Shown here: positions 46,495 to 56,111 of the stretch, piece by piece
How the letters are laid out: every line of letters begins with the position of its first letter
How positions within the stretch are numbered: the first letter of the stretch is position 1
Assembly: GCF_000733925.1 (NCBI RefSeq)
Contig: NZ_JPOO01000001.1
Location: forward strand, 744,001-808,000
From: Arenibacter algicola
GTDB lineage: Bacteria; Bacteroidota; Bacteroidia; Flavobacteriales; Flavobacteriaceae
Length of the DNA: 64,000 bases
Direction: 5' to 3'
Translations under genes and position numbers: made by a program
The notes under the pieces: generated by a model
The model's input: the letters and a program-made list of their open reading frames with translations, nothing else
Databases searched by the model: none
Told to the model about the DNA's origin: nothing

Positions 46495-48234
46495 ATGGGC
46501 CTAAAATTCCTGTACAGGTCAGCCTTTATATTTAGTCTGTTGGGCATGTTGTTGTTAGTTCTAGATTTTGGGTTTGATAAGTCGCCCAAGATCCAGCAGA
46601 TCTTTATTGGGTTTTATTTTGTGGTGATCATCCTTGGTATAGTCACCGTGCTTGTCCGTTACTTAAAGTCCCACACACATATAAAGAGGAGCGTTCTCAT
46701 TTTCGATGGGGTCGGCATCTTCATTACTTTGACCATTTTATACGCCCATTTTTTAGATGTGAAGGGCCATGTATCGCTTCTTTATAATGATAACTGGGTA
46801 AAATTTGCCATCATTATTACCTTTATTAGGGAGTTTTCTGAAAGGCACATCAATATTAAACGGACAGTTGTGAATCCTGCGCAGTTGTTCATTCTGAGCT
46901 TTTTAGGTATAATAGGCCTAGGCGTCCTATTATTGATGTTGCCAAATGCCACCCATAATGGGATTTCTTTTTTGAACGCCTTGTTCACCTCGACCAGTGC
47001 GGTCTGTGTAACCGGACTGATCGTGGTGGATACCGGTAGCTACTTCACTATCTTTGGTCAAACGGTCATTTTATGCTTAATTCAGGCCGGGGGTATCGGT
47101 ATTCTTACTGTTGCCAGCTATTTCGGTTATTTTTTCAAAGGGGGTGCTACTTACGAAAATCAGTTGACCCTTAACGATTTGACGGGCGTTGGTAAATTGG
47201 GCGAGGTGTTCTCGACCTTAAGACGTATCCTTTTGATAACCTTTTCCATAGAGTTAGTAACAGCCTTCCTAATCTTTTTTAGTTTCGAAAATTCTGTGTT
47301 CAATACTTTGTTCGAACGCTTATTCTTTTCTGTATTTCATGCCGTATCGGCCTTCTGCAATGCGGGTTTCTCCACACTTCCAAATAACCTGTACGAAGAA
47401 GAGTTTAGGAGTAATTACGCCCTGCAGAGTGTTATACTTACAGCATTTGTACTAGGTGGGCTGGGATTCCCCATTGTTGTTAACATCATAAAATACCTGA
47501 AATATTTTTTCATCATAAAACTGTTCTATGTTACTGGAAAGCAACAGATCCACAAACCGTGGGTACTCAATATCAACAGCCGTATAACATTGGTTACCAC
47601 CATTGCCTTGACAACCGTCGCCACCGTGCTGTTTTTCATTAACGAATATGACAATGTCCTGGCGGGCCATAAAGGTATAGGTAAGTTTGTCACGGCACTT
47701 TTCGGTGCTGCGACTCCAAGAACAGCGGGTTTTAATACTATAGATATGGGTGCGCTGCACTTTTCAACATTAATGATGATTTTCCTGTTGATGTGGGTAG
47801 GCGCATCCCCCGCCTCTACCGGTGGTGGCATCAAAACCAGCACTTTTGCGATTGCCACACTTAATTTTTTAAGTTTGGCTAGGGGAAAATCAAAAATAGA
47901 AGTGTTCCGAAGGGAAATTGCAGATATATCCGTACGCCGTGCATTTGCCATCATTGCATTGTCATTAGTGGTAATAGGTTCGGGAATTATTCTATTGTCA
48001 ATTTTTGATGCTCAAAAGAGCTTGTTGAGCCTTGCCTTTGAATGTTTTTCAGCCTATAGTACAGTGGGACTGAGCATCGGAATAACTGCACAATTGAGCG
48101 AAATGGGCAAATTTGTCATAATCCTGATAATGTTCATCGGACGGGTAAGTATGCTGACATTTTTAATTGCCGTCTTCAAAAAGGCCAGACATCAGAATTA
48201 TCAATATCCGAAGGAAGAAATTATAATCAATTAA
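46495..48234 (+). CDS. TrkH/KtrB-family potassium uptake channel subunit
   Basis: 579 residues from ATG 46495 (a TTG ten codons upstream is possible). There are an extra N-terminal hydrophobic region (about 10-120) and four pore units whose selectivity glycines are visible: SAVCVTGLIV, SAFCNAGFST, PRTAGFNTID and FSAYSTVGLS. This is the membrane subunit of a Ktr/Trk-type K+ (possibly Na+-coupled) transporter; it works with the RCK protein encoded 3 bases downstream. Regulation by the upstream KdpDE-like pair is likely. Confidence 0.94.
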   Translation: MGLKFLYRSAFIFSLLGMLLLVLDFGFDKSPKIQQIFIGFYFVVIILGIVTVLVRYLKSHTHIKRSVLIFDGVGIFITLTILYAHFLDVKGHVSLLYNDNWVKFAIIITFIREFSERHINIKRTVVNPAQLFILSFLGIIGLGVLLLMLPNATHNGISFLNALFTSTSAVCVTGLIVVDTGSYFTIFGQTVILCLIQAGGIGILTVASYFGYFFKGGATYENQLTLNDLTGVGKLGEVFSTLRRILLITFSIELVTAFLIFFSFENSVFNTLFERLFFSVFHAVSAFCNAGFSTLPNNLYEEEFRSNYALQSVILTAFVLGGLGFPIVVNIIKYLKYFFIIKLFYVTGKQQIHKPWVLNINSRITLVTTIALTTVATVLFFINEYDNVLAGHKGIGKFVTALFGAATPRTAGFNTIDMGALHFSTLMMIFLLMWVGASPASTGGGIKTSTFAIATLNFLSLARGKSKIEVFRREIADISVRRAFAIIALSLVVIGSGIILLSIFDAQKSLLSLAFECFSAYSTVGLSIGITAQLSEMGKFVIILIMFIGRVSMLTFLIAVFKKARHQNYQYPKEEIIIN

Positions 48235-48237
48235 AAA

Positions 48238-48924
48238 ATGAAATATATAATAGTCGGGTTAGGGAGTTTTGGAGCGTCATTGGCCGAAAAATTGACCGAA
48301 CAGGGAAACGAGGTCATTGGTATCGACTCAGATTTGAACAAAGTAGACAATTTTAAGGAACGTATCTCCCACACCATTAGAATGGATGCCACCGACGAGT
48401 TTACTGTGTCCGGCCTTCCGCTCAAGGATACGGATATAGTTATAGTTGCCATTGGTGAAAACCAAGGTTCCAACGTGATGGCGACTGCACTGTTCAAGAA
48501 CCTACAGGTAAAACGCCTAATTAGTAGGGCCATAAACCCCCTGCACGAAAAAGTGCTCCATGCCATCGGAATAGATGAGATCGTGCATCCTGAGGAGGAG
48601 ACCGCCGAACGCTGGGCCAAAAAACTCTGTCTTAAGGGGGTGGTGGATTCTTTTGAACTTGATGACAATTACAGCATCGTAGAAGTAAAAGTACCTCCCA
48701 GATATAACGGAAAATCGATTAGGGAAATCAAAATCAGGGAGGACTATGAACTCTTGGTGTTGACGACCATTTCAAATATCGAAGTAAAAAGCAAGATTGG
48801 AAAATCCAAAAATGTGACAAAGGTCCAAGGAGTGGCAGGACCTGACAACATCCTGATTAAGGACGACACCATTGTCGTTTATGGGGCCAACAAGGACATT
48901 AAAAAATTCTTGCAAAATGGGTGA
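48238..48924 (+). CDS. TrkA/KtrA-family RCK regulatory subunit
   Basis: 228 residues: TrkA-N Rossmann domain with GLGSFG (7-12), an acidic residue at the end of strand 2 (GIDSD) for nucleotide binding, and a TrkA-C domain (about 140-225; YSIVEVKVPPRYNGKSIREIKIRE). It forms a cytosolic ring that gates TrkH in response to nucleotides. Start ATG is 3 bases after the TrkH stop; its end overlaps a small lipoprotein gene by 8 bases. Confidence 0.95.
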   Translation: MKYIIVGLGSFGASLAEKLTEQGNEVIGIDSDLNKVDNFKERISHTIRMDATDEFTVSGLPLKDTDIVIVAIGENQGSNVMATALFKNLQVKRLISRAINPLHEKVLHAIGIDEIVHPEEETAERWAKKLCLKGVVDSFELDDNYSIVEVKVPPRYNGKSIREIKIREDYELLVLTTISNIEVKSKIGKSKNVTKVQGVAGPDNILIKDDTIVVYGANKDIKKFLQNG

Positions 48925-49219
48925 TTTGGGAAAGAAGGGATTCATGGTCTTACTTTTAATAGGCATAATTTTTTTATCATGTAAAGATAGAATTCACGAA
49001 AGGTTGGTTATGGAACAGAAAAGGATAAACGATTCTATCAATAGTACAATTGAAGGGAAATTAAGAAAAATACCTGTGGGCAAATTTGAAACCTTCGACT
49101 ATGAAGGATGCGAATATCTACTTTATAAAGATGAAGGGGAATATAATAGTGCCTATGGATTTATGGCCCATAAAGGGAATTGTTCAAATCCGATTCATGT
49201 CTATTCCGAGTATAGATAG
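48917..49219 (+). CDS. Small lipoprotein at the end of the potassium operon
   Basis: From ATG 48917, 100 residues; earlier starts in the frame would lengthen the N-terminus before the signal peptide. Residues 9-22 are hydrophobic and end in the lipobox IIFLSC. The rest is charged with EGCEYLLYKDEGEY, a short motif I have seen in other flavobacterial lipoproteins. It overlaps the TrkA gene, so it is probably co-translated. Function unknown; an envelope role is suggested by the lipobox only. Confidence 0.75.
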   Translation: MGDLGKKGFMVLLLIGIIFLSCKDRIHERLVMEQKRINDSINSTIEGKLRKIPVGKFETFDYEGCEYLLYKDEGEYNSAYGFMAHKGNCSNPIHVYSEYR

Positions 49220-49811
49220 AGTTGAATATGCGAGGAGCCATAAGCTTAATTGGTGCAATATAGCCGGAGATAATATATATGTTATAGGTTAGCAAGTAAT
49301 TTTATTTTTGGAATCAAAAGTCCTTTCAATCCTGGAAAACCTTTTTCATATTACTAAAATAGTGAAACTAAGGATGAAATGGCCACACAGTCCCAACTCA
49401 GAATCACTAGGCTTTGAATTCAATAATGATTTGTATTTAGTAAAATTAGCAGCTACGCAATAAGCTAAGGCGATATTGATTTTAAACAATAACCTTTATA
49501 TATAAAATTATCCGAAACCCAGAGGCTTACTATATTTTTTAAATTTTAGAATGACCGTAAAAAATAAAAAAACTTACATAAAGTGAATCACTATTTGACA
49601 ATAGGCCCTGGGTTCAATTATATGTAGCCGAAAATTTAGTTTATTTTACCTTGTTTTTTCAGGATCTTTTTATATTCTCATTTTGTTAGAAAATATTATT
49701 TCTGATTAAAAACAAATATGTTATTTATATAGAAAGCAATTTCTGATCAAGATTAACGTTATATCACTCATTATCCAATTCCTATAATCTAGAATATTTC
49801 AATAAACTACT
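49220..49811. other. Intergenic, no gene seen
   Basis: Long AT-rich spacer. A 68-codon frame at 49086-49292 is a shadow of the lipoprotein gene. No hairpin or consensus promoter noticed before the GAF kinase gene. Confidence 0.45.
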
Positions 49812-51074
49812 ATGATTCCCCCAAAGCACCATTTTCGTGAAAAGGAGCGCCTGGAGGCTTTGTACTCCTACTCCATATTAGATACCCTTCCAGAGGAAGA
49901 TTATGACAATCTAACTAACATCGCTGCTGAAATATGTGGAACGCCAATTTCCTTGGTAACCTTGGTGGACAAAAATCGACAATGGTTCAAATCGCGCCAT
50001 GGCATTCAAACCTCGGAGACACCAAGGGAATTTGCATTTTGCGCTCATGCGATCAACAGTGATGATGGAATTTTCATCGTTCAGGATTCACGCTTAGATA
50101 ATCGCTTTAATGACAACCCTTTGGTCGATGAATATCCAAGAGTGATATTCTACGCTGGGATTCCACTTGTTGGTGATGAAGGACTCCCTTTGGGAACGCT
50201 ATGTGTAATCGACCATAAACCCAGAGCTCTCAATCATAACCAGGTACAGGCATTGAAGTCACTTTCAAACCAGGTAATGAACCTGTTAAAATTAAGAAGG
50301 ACTAATACCCAATTGAAAATGACGATTGAGATGCTGAATGACAGGAACCGCAACTTGGAACAGTTTGCCCAAATTGCGGCACATGACCTTAAATCCCCCT
50401 TGAGCAACATATCGAGTATTTCGGAATTATTTTTGGACAATTATAACAATTCACTGGACGTTGATGGAAGGACAATGATTTCATTGATCCAAAATGCATC
50501 CGAAAAACTCAGAGGACTCATTGATGGACTTTTGGAATATAGCAAAAGTGAGGCTATCTTAACACAGAAAACAACCAATGTGGATCTAGAAATTTTATCC
50601 GAAGATATACGCGGTCTGTTGTCATTTGATAATTCCTTAACTTTTGTACTTAATTCGGAACTAAAAAGTATTACAATTAATAGAACAGCAATCCATCAAA
50701 TTCTGATCAACTTGGTAACCAACGCCATTAAATATCATGACAAGCATCAAATCAAAATTGAATTTGGGGTAAGGGAAGATGAAGTATCCTATGAATTTTA
50801 TGTAATGGACAACGGCCCTGGAATCGCAAAGGAAAATCAAGTAAAGGTATTTCAGTTATTCCAAACACTTGGCGCCAATGACAGATTTAATAGGGAAGGT
50901 AATGGAATCGGTTTAGCAACAGTAAAAAATATCGTGAATAAAATGGGCGGATCAATCAAGATAGAATCTGACCCCCCGAACGGGTGTAAATTTGTTTTTA
51001 GTGTAAAAAAAAATATTAATGCTGTTCAAGAAATAGAAATGATCCAGTATTACATTGCCAGGACTAACTCATAA
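49812..51074 (+). CDS. GAF-domain sensor histidine kinase, cytosolic
   Basis: 420 residues, no membrane segment. GAF domain (about 25-155; LPEEDYDNLTNIAAEICGTPISLVTLVDKNRQWFKS, then AFCAHAI, as in many soluble Bacteroidota kinases), HisKA with His191 (QIAAHDLKSPLSNIS) and HATPase (LVTNAIKYHDK; MDNGPGIA; GNGIGLATVKNIV). No regulator gene is adjacent, but receiver-only proteins at 55.3 and 56.6 kb are possible partners. The GAF ligand is unknown. Confidence 0.93.
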   Translation: MIPPKHHFREKERLEALYSYSILDTLPEEDYDNLTNIAAEICGTPISLVTLVDKNRQWFKSRHGIQTSETPREFAFCAHAINSDDGIFIVQDSRLDNRFNDNPLVDEYPRVIFYAGIPLVGDEGLPLGTLCVIDHKPRALNHNQVQALKSLSNQVMNLLKLRRTNTQLKMTIEMLNDRNRNLEQFAQIAAHDLKSPLSNISSISELFLDNYNNSLDVDGRTMISLIQNASEKLRGLIDGLLEYSKSEAILTQKTTNVDLEILSEDIRGLLSFDNSLTFVLNSELKSITINRTAIHQILINLVTNAIKYHDKHQIKIEFGVREDEVSYEFYVMDNGPGIAKENQVKVFQLFQTLGANDRFNREGNGIGLATVKNIVNKMGGSIKIESDPPNGCKFVFSVKKNINAVQEIEMIQYYIARTNS

Positions 51075-51146
51075 AGTGGGTAAATATATAAGAGCTGGGG
51101 CGCATGCCCCACCTTTTTTTTGCTTAATTTTAAATATTTACACATT

Positions 51147-51384
51147 ATGAAAAAAGAAGAATTATTGGATGATGAATTTCTAAAACAGTTCAAGACCGGA
51201 GATGAGCTCAACGGTTTTTTATAGGAACTACAAAAAAAAGGGTATCGAAAATATGCTCGAGGGAGAGTTGAACGGTCATTTAGATTATGACAGGCACAAA
51301 AAATCAAATCAATTCTAGAAATGAGTATTCCAAAAAAATAGTACGCACTTCCTTCGGAGAATGCGAAATAGCCGTGCCAAGAGA
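51147..51384 (+). pseudogene. IS256-family transposase remnant (5' end)
   Basis: ATG 51147 begins MKKEELLDDEFLKQFKTGDELNGFL, the typical IS256-family start, then a TAG stop, then in a shifted frame LEGELNGHLDYDRHKK, SEYSKK and IAVPRD. Several stops and frame changes are present, and similarity ends near 51384, where an unrelated IS remnant begins. It is dead. Confidence 0.85.
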
Positions 51385-51897
51385 CAAAGTTTGCTTTTCT
51401 ACTCAAAGACAACCCAAGGGCTTGGTATACACGGTGGGTCCAGTTTATGTTTCCATAGCCTAATTTCGTTGCCTAAGCGTCCGTGGGCATTACAATACCC
51501 TTCTTCCAAATGTTCCCTACCTATTTGCAGCAACGCCCTTTCTATCTCCGTATTGTCTTTTGCCAATGGCTTATAATAATAGCTCTTCTCCATGTTCAAG
51601 TCATGGAATGCCCTGCTGATACCGTAATGAATAAGTTCCTTGGTAATTGTTCTTTCATGACAGGGCCTTAGAACTTTTTTTCAATGTTCCCTTTGGTCAT
51701 TTAGTAATCCAAGGTGAATTAGGCGTATATCTGTTTAGCCTTGATGCTTTCCTCTTCCAATTCTTTAATACGATTGTGTTTCTTGGGATTCATTCACTCA
51801 TCACGTCAATGCCATTTATAAGAACTGGCTGGACTGACCCGATGCTCAAGACCTAGGCCCTTAGATAATTCCTTTAAAATCTTCTTGATCTGCAAAT
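51370..51897 (-). pseudogene. IS3-family transposase remnant (OrfA and OrfB pieces)
   Basis: On the minus strand, OrfA traces run from about 51897 (LHLQIKKILKELSKG, RIKELEEESIKAKQIYA, IEKKF) with many stops, then OrfB traces (NMEKSYYYKPLAKDNTEIERALLQIGREHLEEG; then, after a frameshift, HRVYQALGLSLSRKANF). It is truncated in the OrfB N-terminal third where it meets the IS256 remnant. Clearly decayed, and different from the intact IS3 at 37.7 kb. Confidence 0.82.
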
Positions 51898-52418
51898 GTA
51901 AAAATTTACTTATTCCTAATAATACTGTTTAAAATGAAGGATTATTATTCTACACCTAAGCTGTTCGTTTTAAAAGCTTACAAAATTACCTAGGAATTCT
52001 AAAAAATAGTCCAATGATATTACAACCAATAATATTTAGTAGTATAGGTAAAGGATATAAGTTATATTATAGTAATCCAACATGTAAAATAATAATTAAA
52101 CAATGTCTTATATCGCAAATTCTTAAATATTGATCTTAATTTCTTAATCCTATGTCGTGTTTATCTATCATTTTATAACCCAATATATTTTTTGATAAAT
52201 AGTATAAAGTGAATATGTGAATAAACATTTTAAATTAATGGTCGCCACAAGTTTCGGGCTTTTCACAACAAAAACACACAGATCCATTGCAATTAACCGC
52301 TTGTACTAAACTTTTTTCAGATTATATGACTATTTTTATAAATGTAAGAAAATACGTCATAAAATAATTATCAAGTTCAGATAGCAACTATTTGAACATT
52401 TATTAAATTATAGATCAA
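51898..52418. other. Intergenic, no gene seen
   Basis: Very AT-rich. No coding frame or clear promoter motif before the LRR gene. Confidence 0.5.
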
Positions 52419-53309
52419 ATGGTAAGAGTTTATTCTTTTTTCATACTGGTGTTTTTACTACCCCTCCACATTATAGCGGAGGTATCCCCAACAGAAAAAA
52501 ATGCACTATTAGATATTTACAATAGCACCAATGGTTCGAGATGGACCATAGGTTGGGATCTGTCCAGACCCGTCTCCACGTGGCACGGGGTTGGAATAAT
52601 AGAAGATAAAATCGTTTCCCTGGATTTATTCAACAATGGACTTGACGGCATACTGCCCAGTTCTTTGGGAGACTTAAAATATTTAAATACCTTGAATCTT
52701 GCATTAAATAAAATAGGAGGCACAATTCCAGAGAGTATCGTCCTGTTAAGGCGCCTGACCGTCCTGAGATTGGGAAGGAATAATTTATCGGGAGAAATTC
52801 CTGCAAATATTGGGAATTTGGAGGATATGGAAGTTTTGGATCTTTTTGGGAATTCTCTGGTCGGGAAAATTCCACAAAGCCTGGGAAATATGGAACACAT
52901 GAAAACTTTAATTCTCTCCTATAACCGATTAAGTGGAATTATTCCGGAAGAAATTGGAAATTTGATCTTATTGGAGCGCCTGGAGCTGGGCGAAAATGAA
53001 TTGGAGGGAAGGATTCCGGATGGCCTTAAGGGAGCTTACCTTTTAAAGGCCCTTGATTTGTCAGGTAACAACCTTGTCGGTAAAATTCCGTGGAAACTTA
53101 CAACACTTCCAAATCTAGATCTCTTACAGTTGCAGGATAACAATTTCGATAAATCTCATATTTTACCTTTAGTTAATAAAAATATAAATATCGCTCTGTT
53201 CGATTATGACGGTAGGCCACATCAAAGTACACATAAGCAAATTAATAGCTTTATAATAAAAAAGGATGCAGGAATGGTGGATCTAGAATTTGTGGATGTC
53301 AGTGATTAA
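52419..53309 (+). CDS. Secreted plant-type leucine-rich-repeat protein
   Basis: 296 residues. Signal peptide about 1-20; N-cap EKNALLDIYNSTNGSRWTIGWDLSRPVSTWHGVGI; then about eight LRRs of the xxLxxLxLxxNxLxGxIPxxLGNL type (about 65-255). The C-terminal tail is charged with no sorting domain. It reads with the next LRR gene, 11 bases downstream, as an operon. Surface or secreted binding protein by family; ligand unknown. Confidence 0.9.
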   Translation: MVRVYSFFILVFLLPLHIIAEVSPTEKNALLDIYNSTNGSRWTIGWDLSRPVSTWHGVGIIEDKIVSLDLFNNGLDGILPSSLGDLKYLNTLNLALNKIGGTIPESIVLLRRLTVLRLGRNNLSGEIPANIGNLEDMEVLDLFGNSLVGKIPQSLGNMEHMKTLILSYNRLSGIIPEEIGNLILLERLELGENELEGRIPDGLKGAYLLKALDLSGNNLVGKIPWKLTTLPNLDLLQLQDNNFDKSHILPLVNKNINIALFDYDGRPHQSTHKQINSFIIKKDAGMVDLEFVDVSD

Positions 53310-53320
53310 AAACGAGAATT

Positions 53321-54226
53321 ATGAAAATTCCGTCTAGAAATTGTTCCAAAGTTATAATAATTCTGGTCTTGTTGCCATTATTTGGATTCAATATAATAGC
53401 TCAGGACATGGTTTCGGAAAGTGAGCGTAGGCTACTAATTGATTTATATGAAACTACTAATGGAAAGGAGTGGGTACATAAGTGGGATCTGGATAGTCTG
53501 GTTTCTGATTGGTACGGTATCCAAGTGAGAAATGGTAATGTCGCTGAAATAAAACTTTTTAGAAACAATCTGGTAGGACAAATTCCTGAAAGTATAGGCA
53601 AGTTTGAGCATCTTACAATTCTCAATCTTGCATTTAATAATTTAATAGGGGAAATACCCAAGAGTATTAAGGAGTTATCACAGTTGAAATTCTTAAAGGT
53701 TGAAATGAATCAGCTAAGTGGAAGAATCCCCAAAGATATTGGAAAACTGGAAAACTTAGTTGAACTTTCAGCCTTTAACAATTTCCTATACGGTAAAATC
53801 CCTATAAGTATAGGCAGTTTGAACAATTTAAAGGTATTGAACCTGTCCAGTAATAATCTATGGGGAGAAATACCGGATTCTTTAGGCCGACTTTCAAAAT
53901 TGGAGGTTTTAGGCCTATTCGAGAATTCGTTGAACGGCGCAGTTCCCTCAGCACTTGGTAATCTGTACTCCTTAAGGGAATTGGTATTGGCCAATAATAA
54001 TTTTGGAGGTGAGTTTCCTATGGAAATGAGCCAATTGGTCAATCTTAGAATTTTCCAAATTCAGAATAATAAATTCGATTCCTTGGAAAACCTTAAGTCA
54101 ATGAAGACCGAACAGTTCTTTGTATTCGACTATGATGATGGACATGTCAAATCGCTGAAAAGCAATAATAATAGAGAAAAAACTAGATTGGCAGACACTA
54201 ACTTTGAAGATGACGCTAACGATTAA
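53321..54226 (+). CDS. Secreted plant-type leucine-rich-repeat protein, tandem paralogue
   Basis: 301 residues. Signal peptide about 1-27 (FGFNIIAQ); N-cap ERRLLIDLYETTNGKEWVHKWDLDSLVSDWYGIQV; about eight plant-type LRRs (70-260). It resembles its neighbour in layout and in the closing LQLQDNNFD/FQIQNNKFD-type repeat followed by an FDYD motif (LFDYDGR, VFDYDDG), so the pair arose by duplication. The acidic end (NFEDDAND) is not a T9SS domain. Confidence 0.9.
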   Translation: MKIPSRNCSKVIIILVLLPLFGFNIIAQDMVSESERRLLIDLYETTNGKEWVHKWDLDSLVSDWYGIQVRNGNVAEIKLFRNNLVGQIPESIGKFEHLTILNLAFNNLIGEIPKSIKELSQLKFLKVEMNQLSGRIPKDIGKLENLVELSAFNNFLYGKIPISIGSLNNLKVLNLSSNNLWGEIPDSLGRLSKLEVLGLFENSLNGAVPSALGNLYSLRELVLANNNFGGEFPMEMSQLVNLRIFQIQNNKFDSLENLKSMKTEQFFVFDYDDGHVKSLKSNNNREKTRLADTNFEDDAND

Positions 54227-54559
54227 GTCTGGATTTCGTCTTTAAGGTTAAATATCAATGGTAACTGATGGATGGCGGGTTAAGATTAACAATTAAATCA
54301 AATACGATGTTCACCAAACATAAATTAAAGGAAATTATAGCAATGTCTAATATTGTTTAATATCGAATAATAGTGGGATTTAATAAAACGAATAGGAATG
54401 AAATGGCTTTTGAGTTCTTACACTACTTAAAAATCTTTATTTTCCTAATTAAAGCCATTACTGTTGTTCATAATATTACCTAATAATCTAGTAAGAATAT
54501 GCTTAATTGTTCAGATATAATATAAATTTCAAATTAAATAATTCTTAAATTTAGTATTC
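54227..54559. other. Intergenic, no gene seen
   Basis: AT-rich spacer after the LRR pair. No strong terminator hairpin noticed. Confidence 0.45.
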
Positions 54560-55036
54560 ATGAGTACTATAAAATTTGAAGTAATAGAAGGAAATTCCAA
54601 AGATGTTATCTTAGGGGTTTACCTAAGCGATGAACAGCCTTTTGCGTATAAACACTTCTCAAAAGAGTTGGATTCATTATGCTTGGCCCTTAGGGTAGGG
54701 GGAAAAAATAATTTTGATATTTCGGAGTTGGTGGCAGTAGTCCAAAAGGTAACTGGAGAGGGAAAGGGAATATTTTCACAGTTTGTGACCGAAAATAATA
54801 TAATAGTAAATTTCGATATAGCCAAATATACCAAACAACAGGAATCTAAGTTTTCTTATTGGGAGGATGCCAAGGTTGTACTTACTGGCAAGGAATTCAT
54901 GCAAATTCATCAAGCCCAACGAAATGATCTGATTTTTCGTATCCACACCAGAAATATAAAATCCGGTACCGTAGTGCCAAAATATGTCTTGGAGTATGAA
55001 CAAAACCTAGCGAACTACCAGAAAGAGGCTGCCTGA
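54560..55036 (+). CDS. Hypothetical protein
   Basis: 158 residues, soluble, no signal peptide. It begins MSTIKFEVIEGNSKDVILGVYLS and has mixed alpha/beta composition. I recognise no family. It sits between the LRR pair and a receiver-only protein and could be part of a signalling set, but nothing in the sequence proves it. Confidence 0.7.
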   Translation: MSTIKFEVIEGNSKDVILGVYLSDEQPFAYKHFSKELDSLCLALRVGGKNNFDISELVAVVQKVTGEGKGIFSQFVTENNIIVNFDIAKYTKQQESKFSYWEDAKVVLTGKEFMQIHQAQRNDLIFRIHTRNIKSGTVVPKYVLEYEQNLANYQKEAA

Positions 55037-55252
55037 CAAATCGTCTTGAGTATCTGAGTATAATCAATGACAAGTGGGTAAAGTAGATGAAGTAATTTTA
55101 GAGTATTACTTGATATTGGGAAAGTGGCAATACATAAAATTTATTAATCGTGCAGGGAATTGGGGCCATGGAAATTTCTCAATTAATTTGTTTTCGAATC
55201 CAAATACGATACAATTTTAGAAAGTACTATAACCACGTAAATCCATTACAAA

Positions 55253-55669
55253 ATGAACAATGATAACTTAACCTACGACATTGTGTACATTGTTGATGAT
55301 GACAAAGTCATAAACCTCACACATTTACAAATTATCAAGAAAACTGGAATCGCTAATGAAACTAGAGTGTTCAGTAATCCCTTGAAGGCGCTTGAAGATT
55401 TGACGGCTGAACTTAAATCGTCGTATAAAAATATATTCGTACTGCTGGATATTTCCATGGATCAGATTAATGGTTTCGAATTATTAGATTCACTTACCTA
55501 TATAAATGTTAAAGGCATTTTGGACATTGTAATAGTAACTTCTTCCCTAGATTACAAAAATAGACAAAAGGGAATGGAGCATCCTCTGGTGAAGGGTTAT
55601 ATAAATAAACCCCTTACCAAAAAGCACCTATTGGAATTTATCCACAATTACACCCTTAAATCTGAGTAA
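55253..55669 (+). CDS. Single-domain response regulator (receiver only)
   Basis: 138 residues filled by one receiver domain: acidic pocket VDDD (14-17), phospho-acceptor Asp66 (FVLLDISMDQINGFE), Thr/Ser switch (VIVTSS), and Lys119 (GYINKPL). With no output domain it probably acts as a phosphate carrier or binds a protein partner. The soluble GAF kinase at 49.8 kb is a candidate donor. A decayed relative is at 60.2 kb. Confidence 0.88.
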   Translation: MNNDNLTYDIVYIVDDDKVINLTHLQIIKKTGIANETRVFSNPLKALEDLTAELKSSYKNIFVLLDISMDQINGFELLDSLTYINVKGILDIVIVTSSLDYKNRQKGMEHPLVKGYINKPLTKKHLLEFIHNYTLKSE

Positions 55670-55844
55670 TCTTTGAGGCTAATTGGTGTAAGTTCCATTT
55701 CAGATTAAAAGTTAAATTAAATAATAAATTTAGATTTATTTCGCTGCCATTTAGATTCTTAAGAGCCATAAATCATAATTCACTTTATAATTAGGATAAA
55801 AAGAAAAACTCTTATTGTTAAACGTAAATTTGTTTAACAAGTGT

Positions 55845-56111
55845 GGATCTAGGAGCCGCTTGTTGTGCCCAACGAACATAACAACACCTAGAGCAATGTC
55901 CTGTAACCGATGTCCTGGAAAACAAGAGACGTTTCAGGTATTTCAACACAAAGAAGAATTTATTATGGTAAAATGAACTATTTACGGGACTCTGATTACA
56001 AGGTTCCCAACTTTAGACCGGAGCTTAGTGTATTATAGAAAAGCAAACGATAGATTTAATCAAAACTTTGATATTCCCATATTTAGCTAATCGTTTACTA
56101 TCTAAAAAAAG
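55845..56111 (+). repeat. 267-bp dispersed element, copy 2, with a 42-codon ORF
   Basis: Same length, orientation and boundaries as 21937-22203. The ORF (55910-56038) is identical base for base. Flanks differ completely beyond GGATC...AAAAAAAG, so the element itself was duplicated or inserted. No perfect target duplication was seen by eye. A 62-codon minus-strand frame here is a shadow. Confidence 0.8.
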
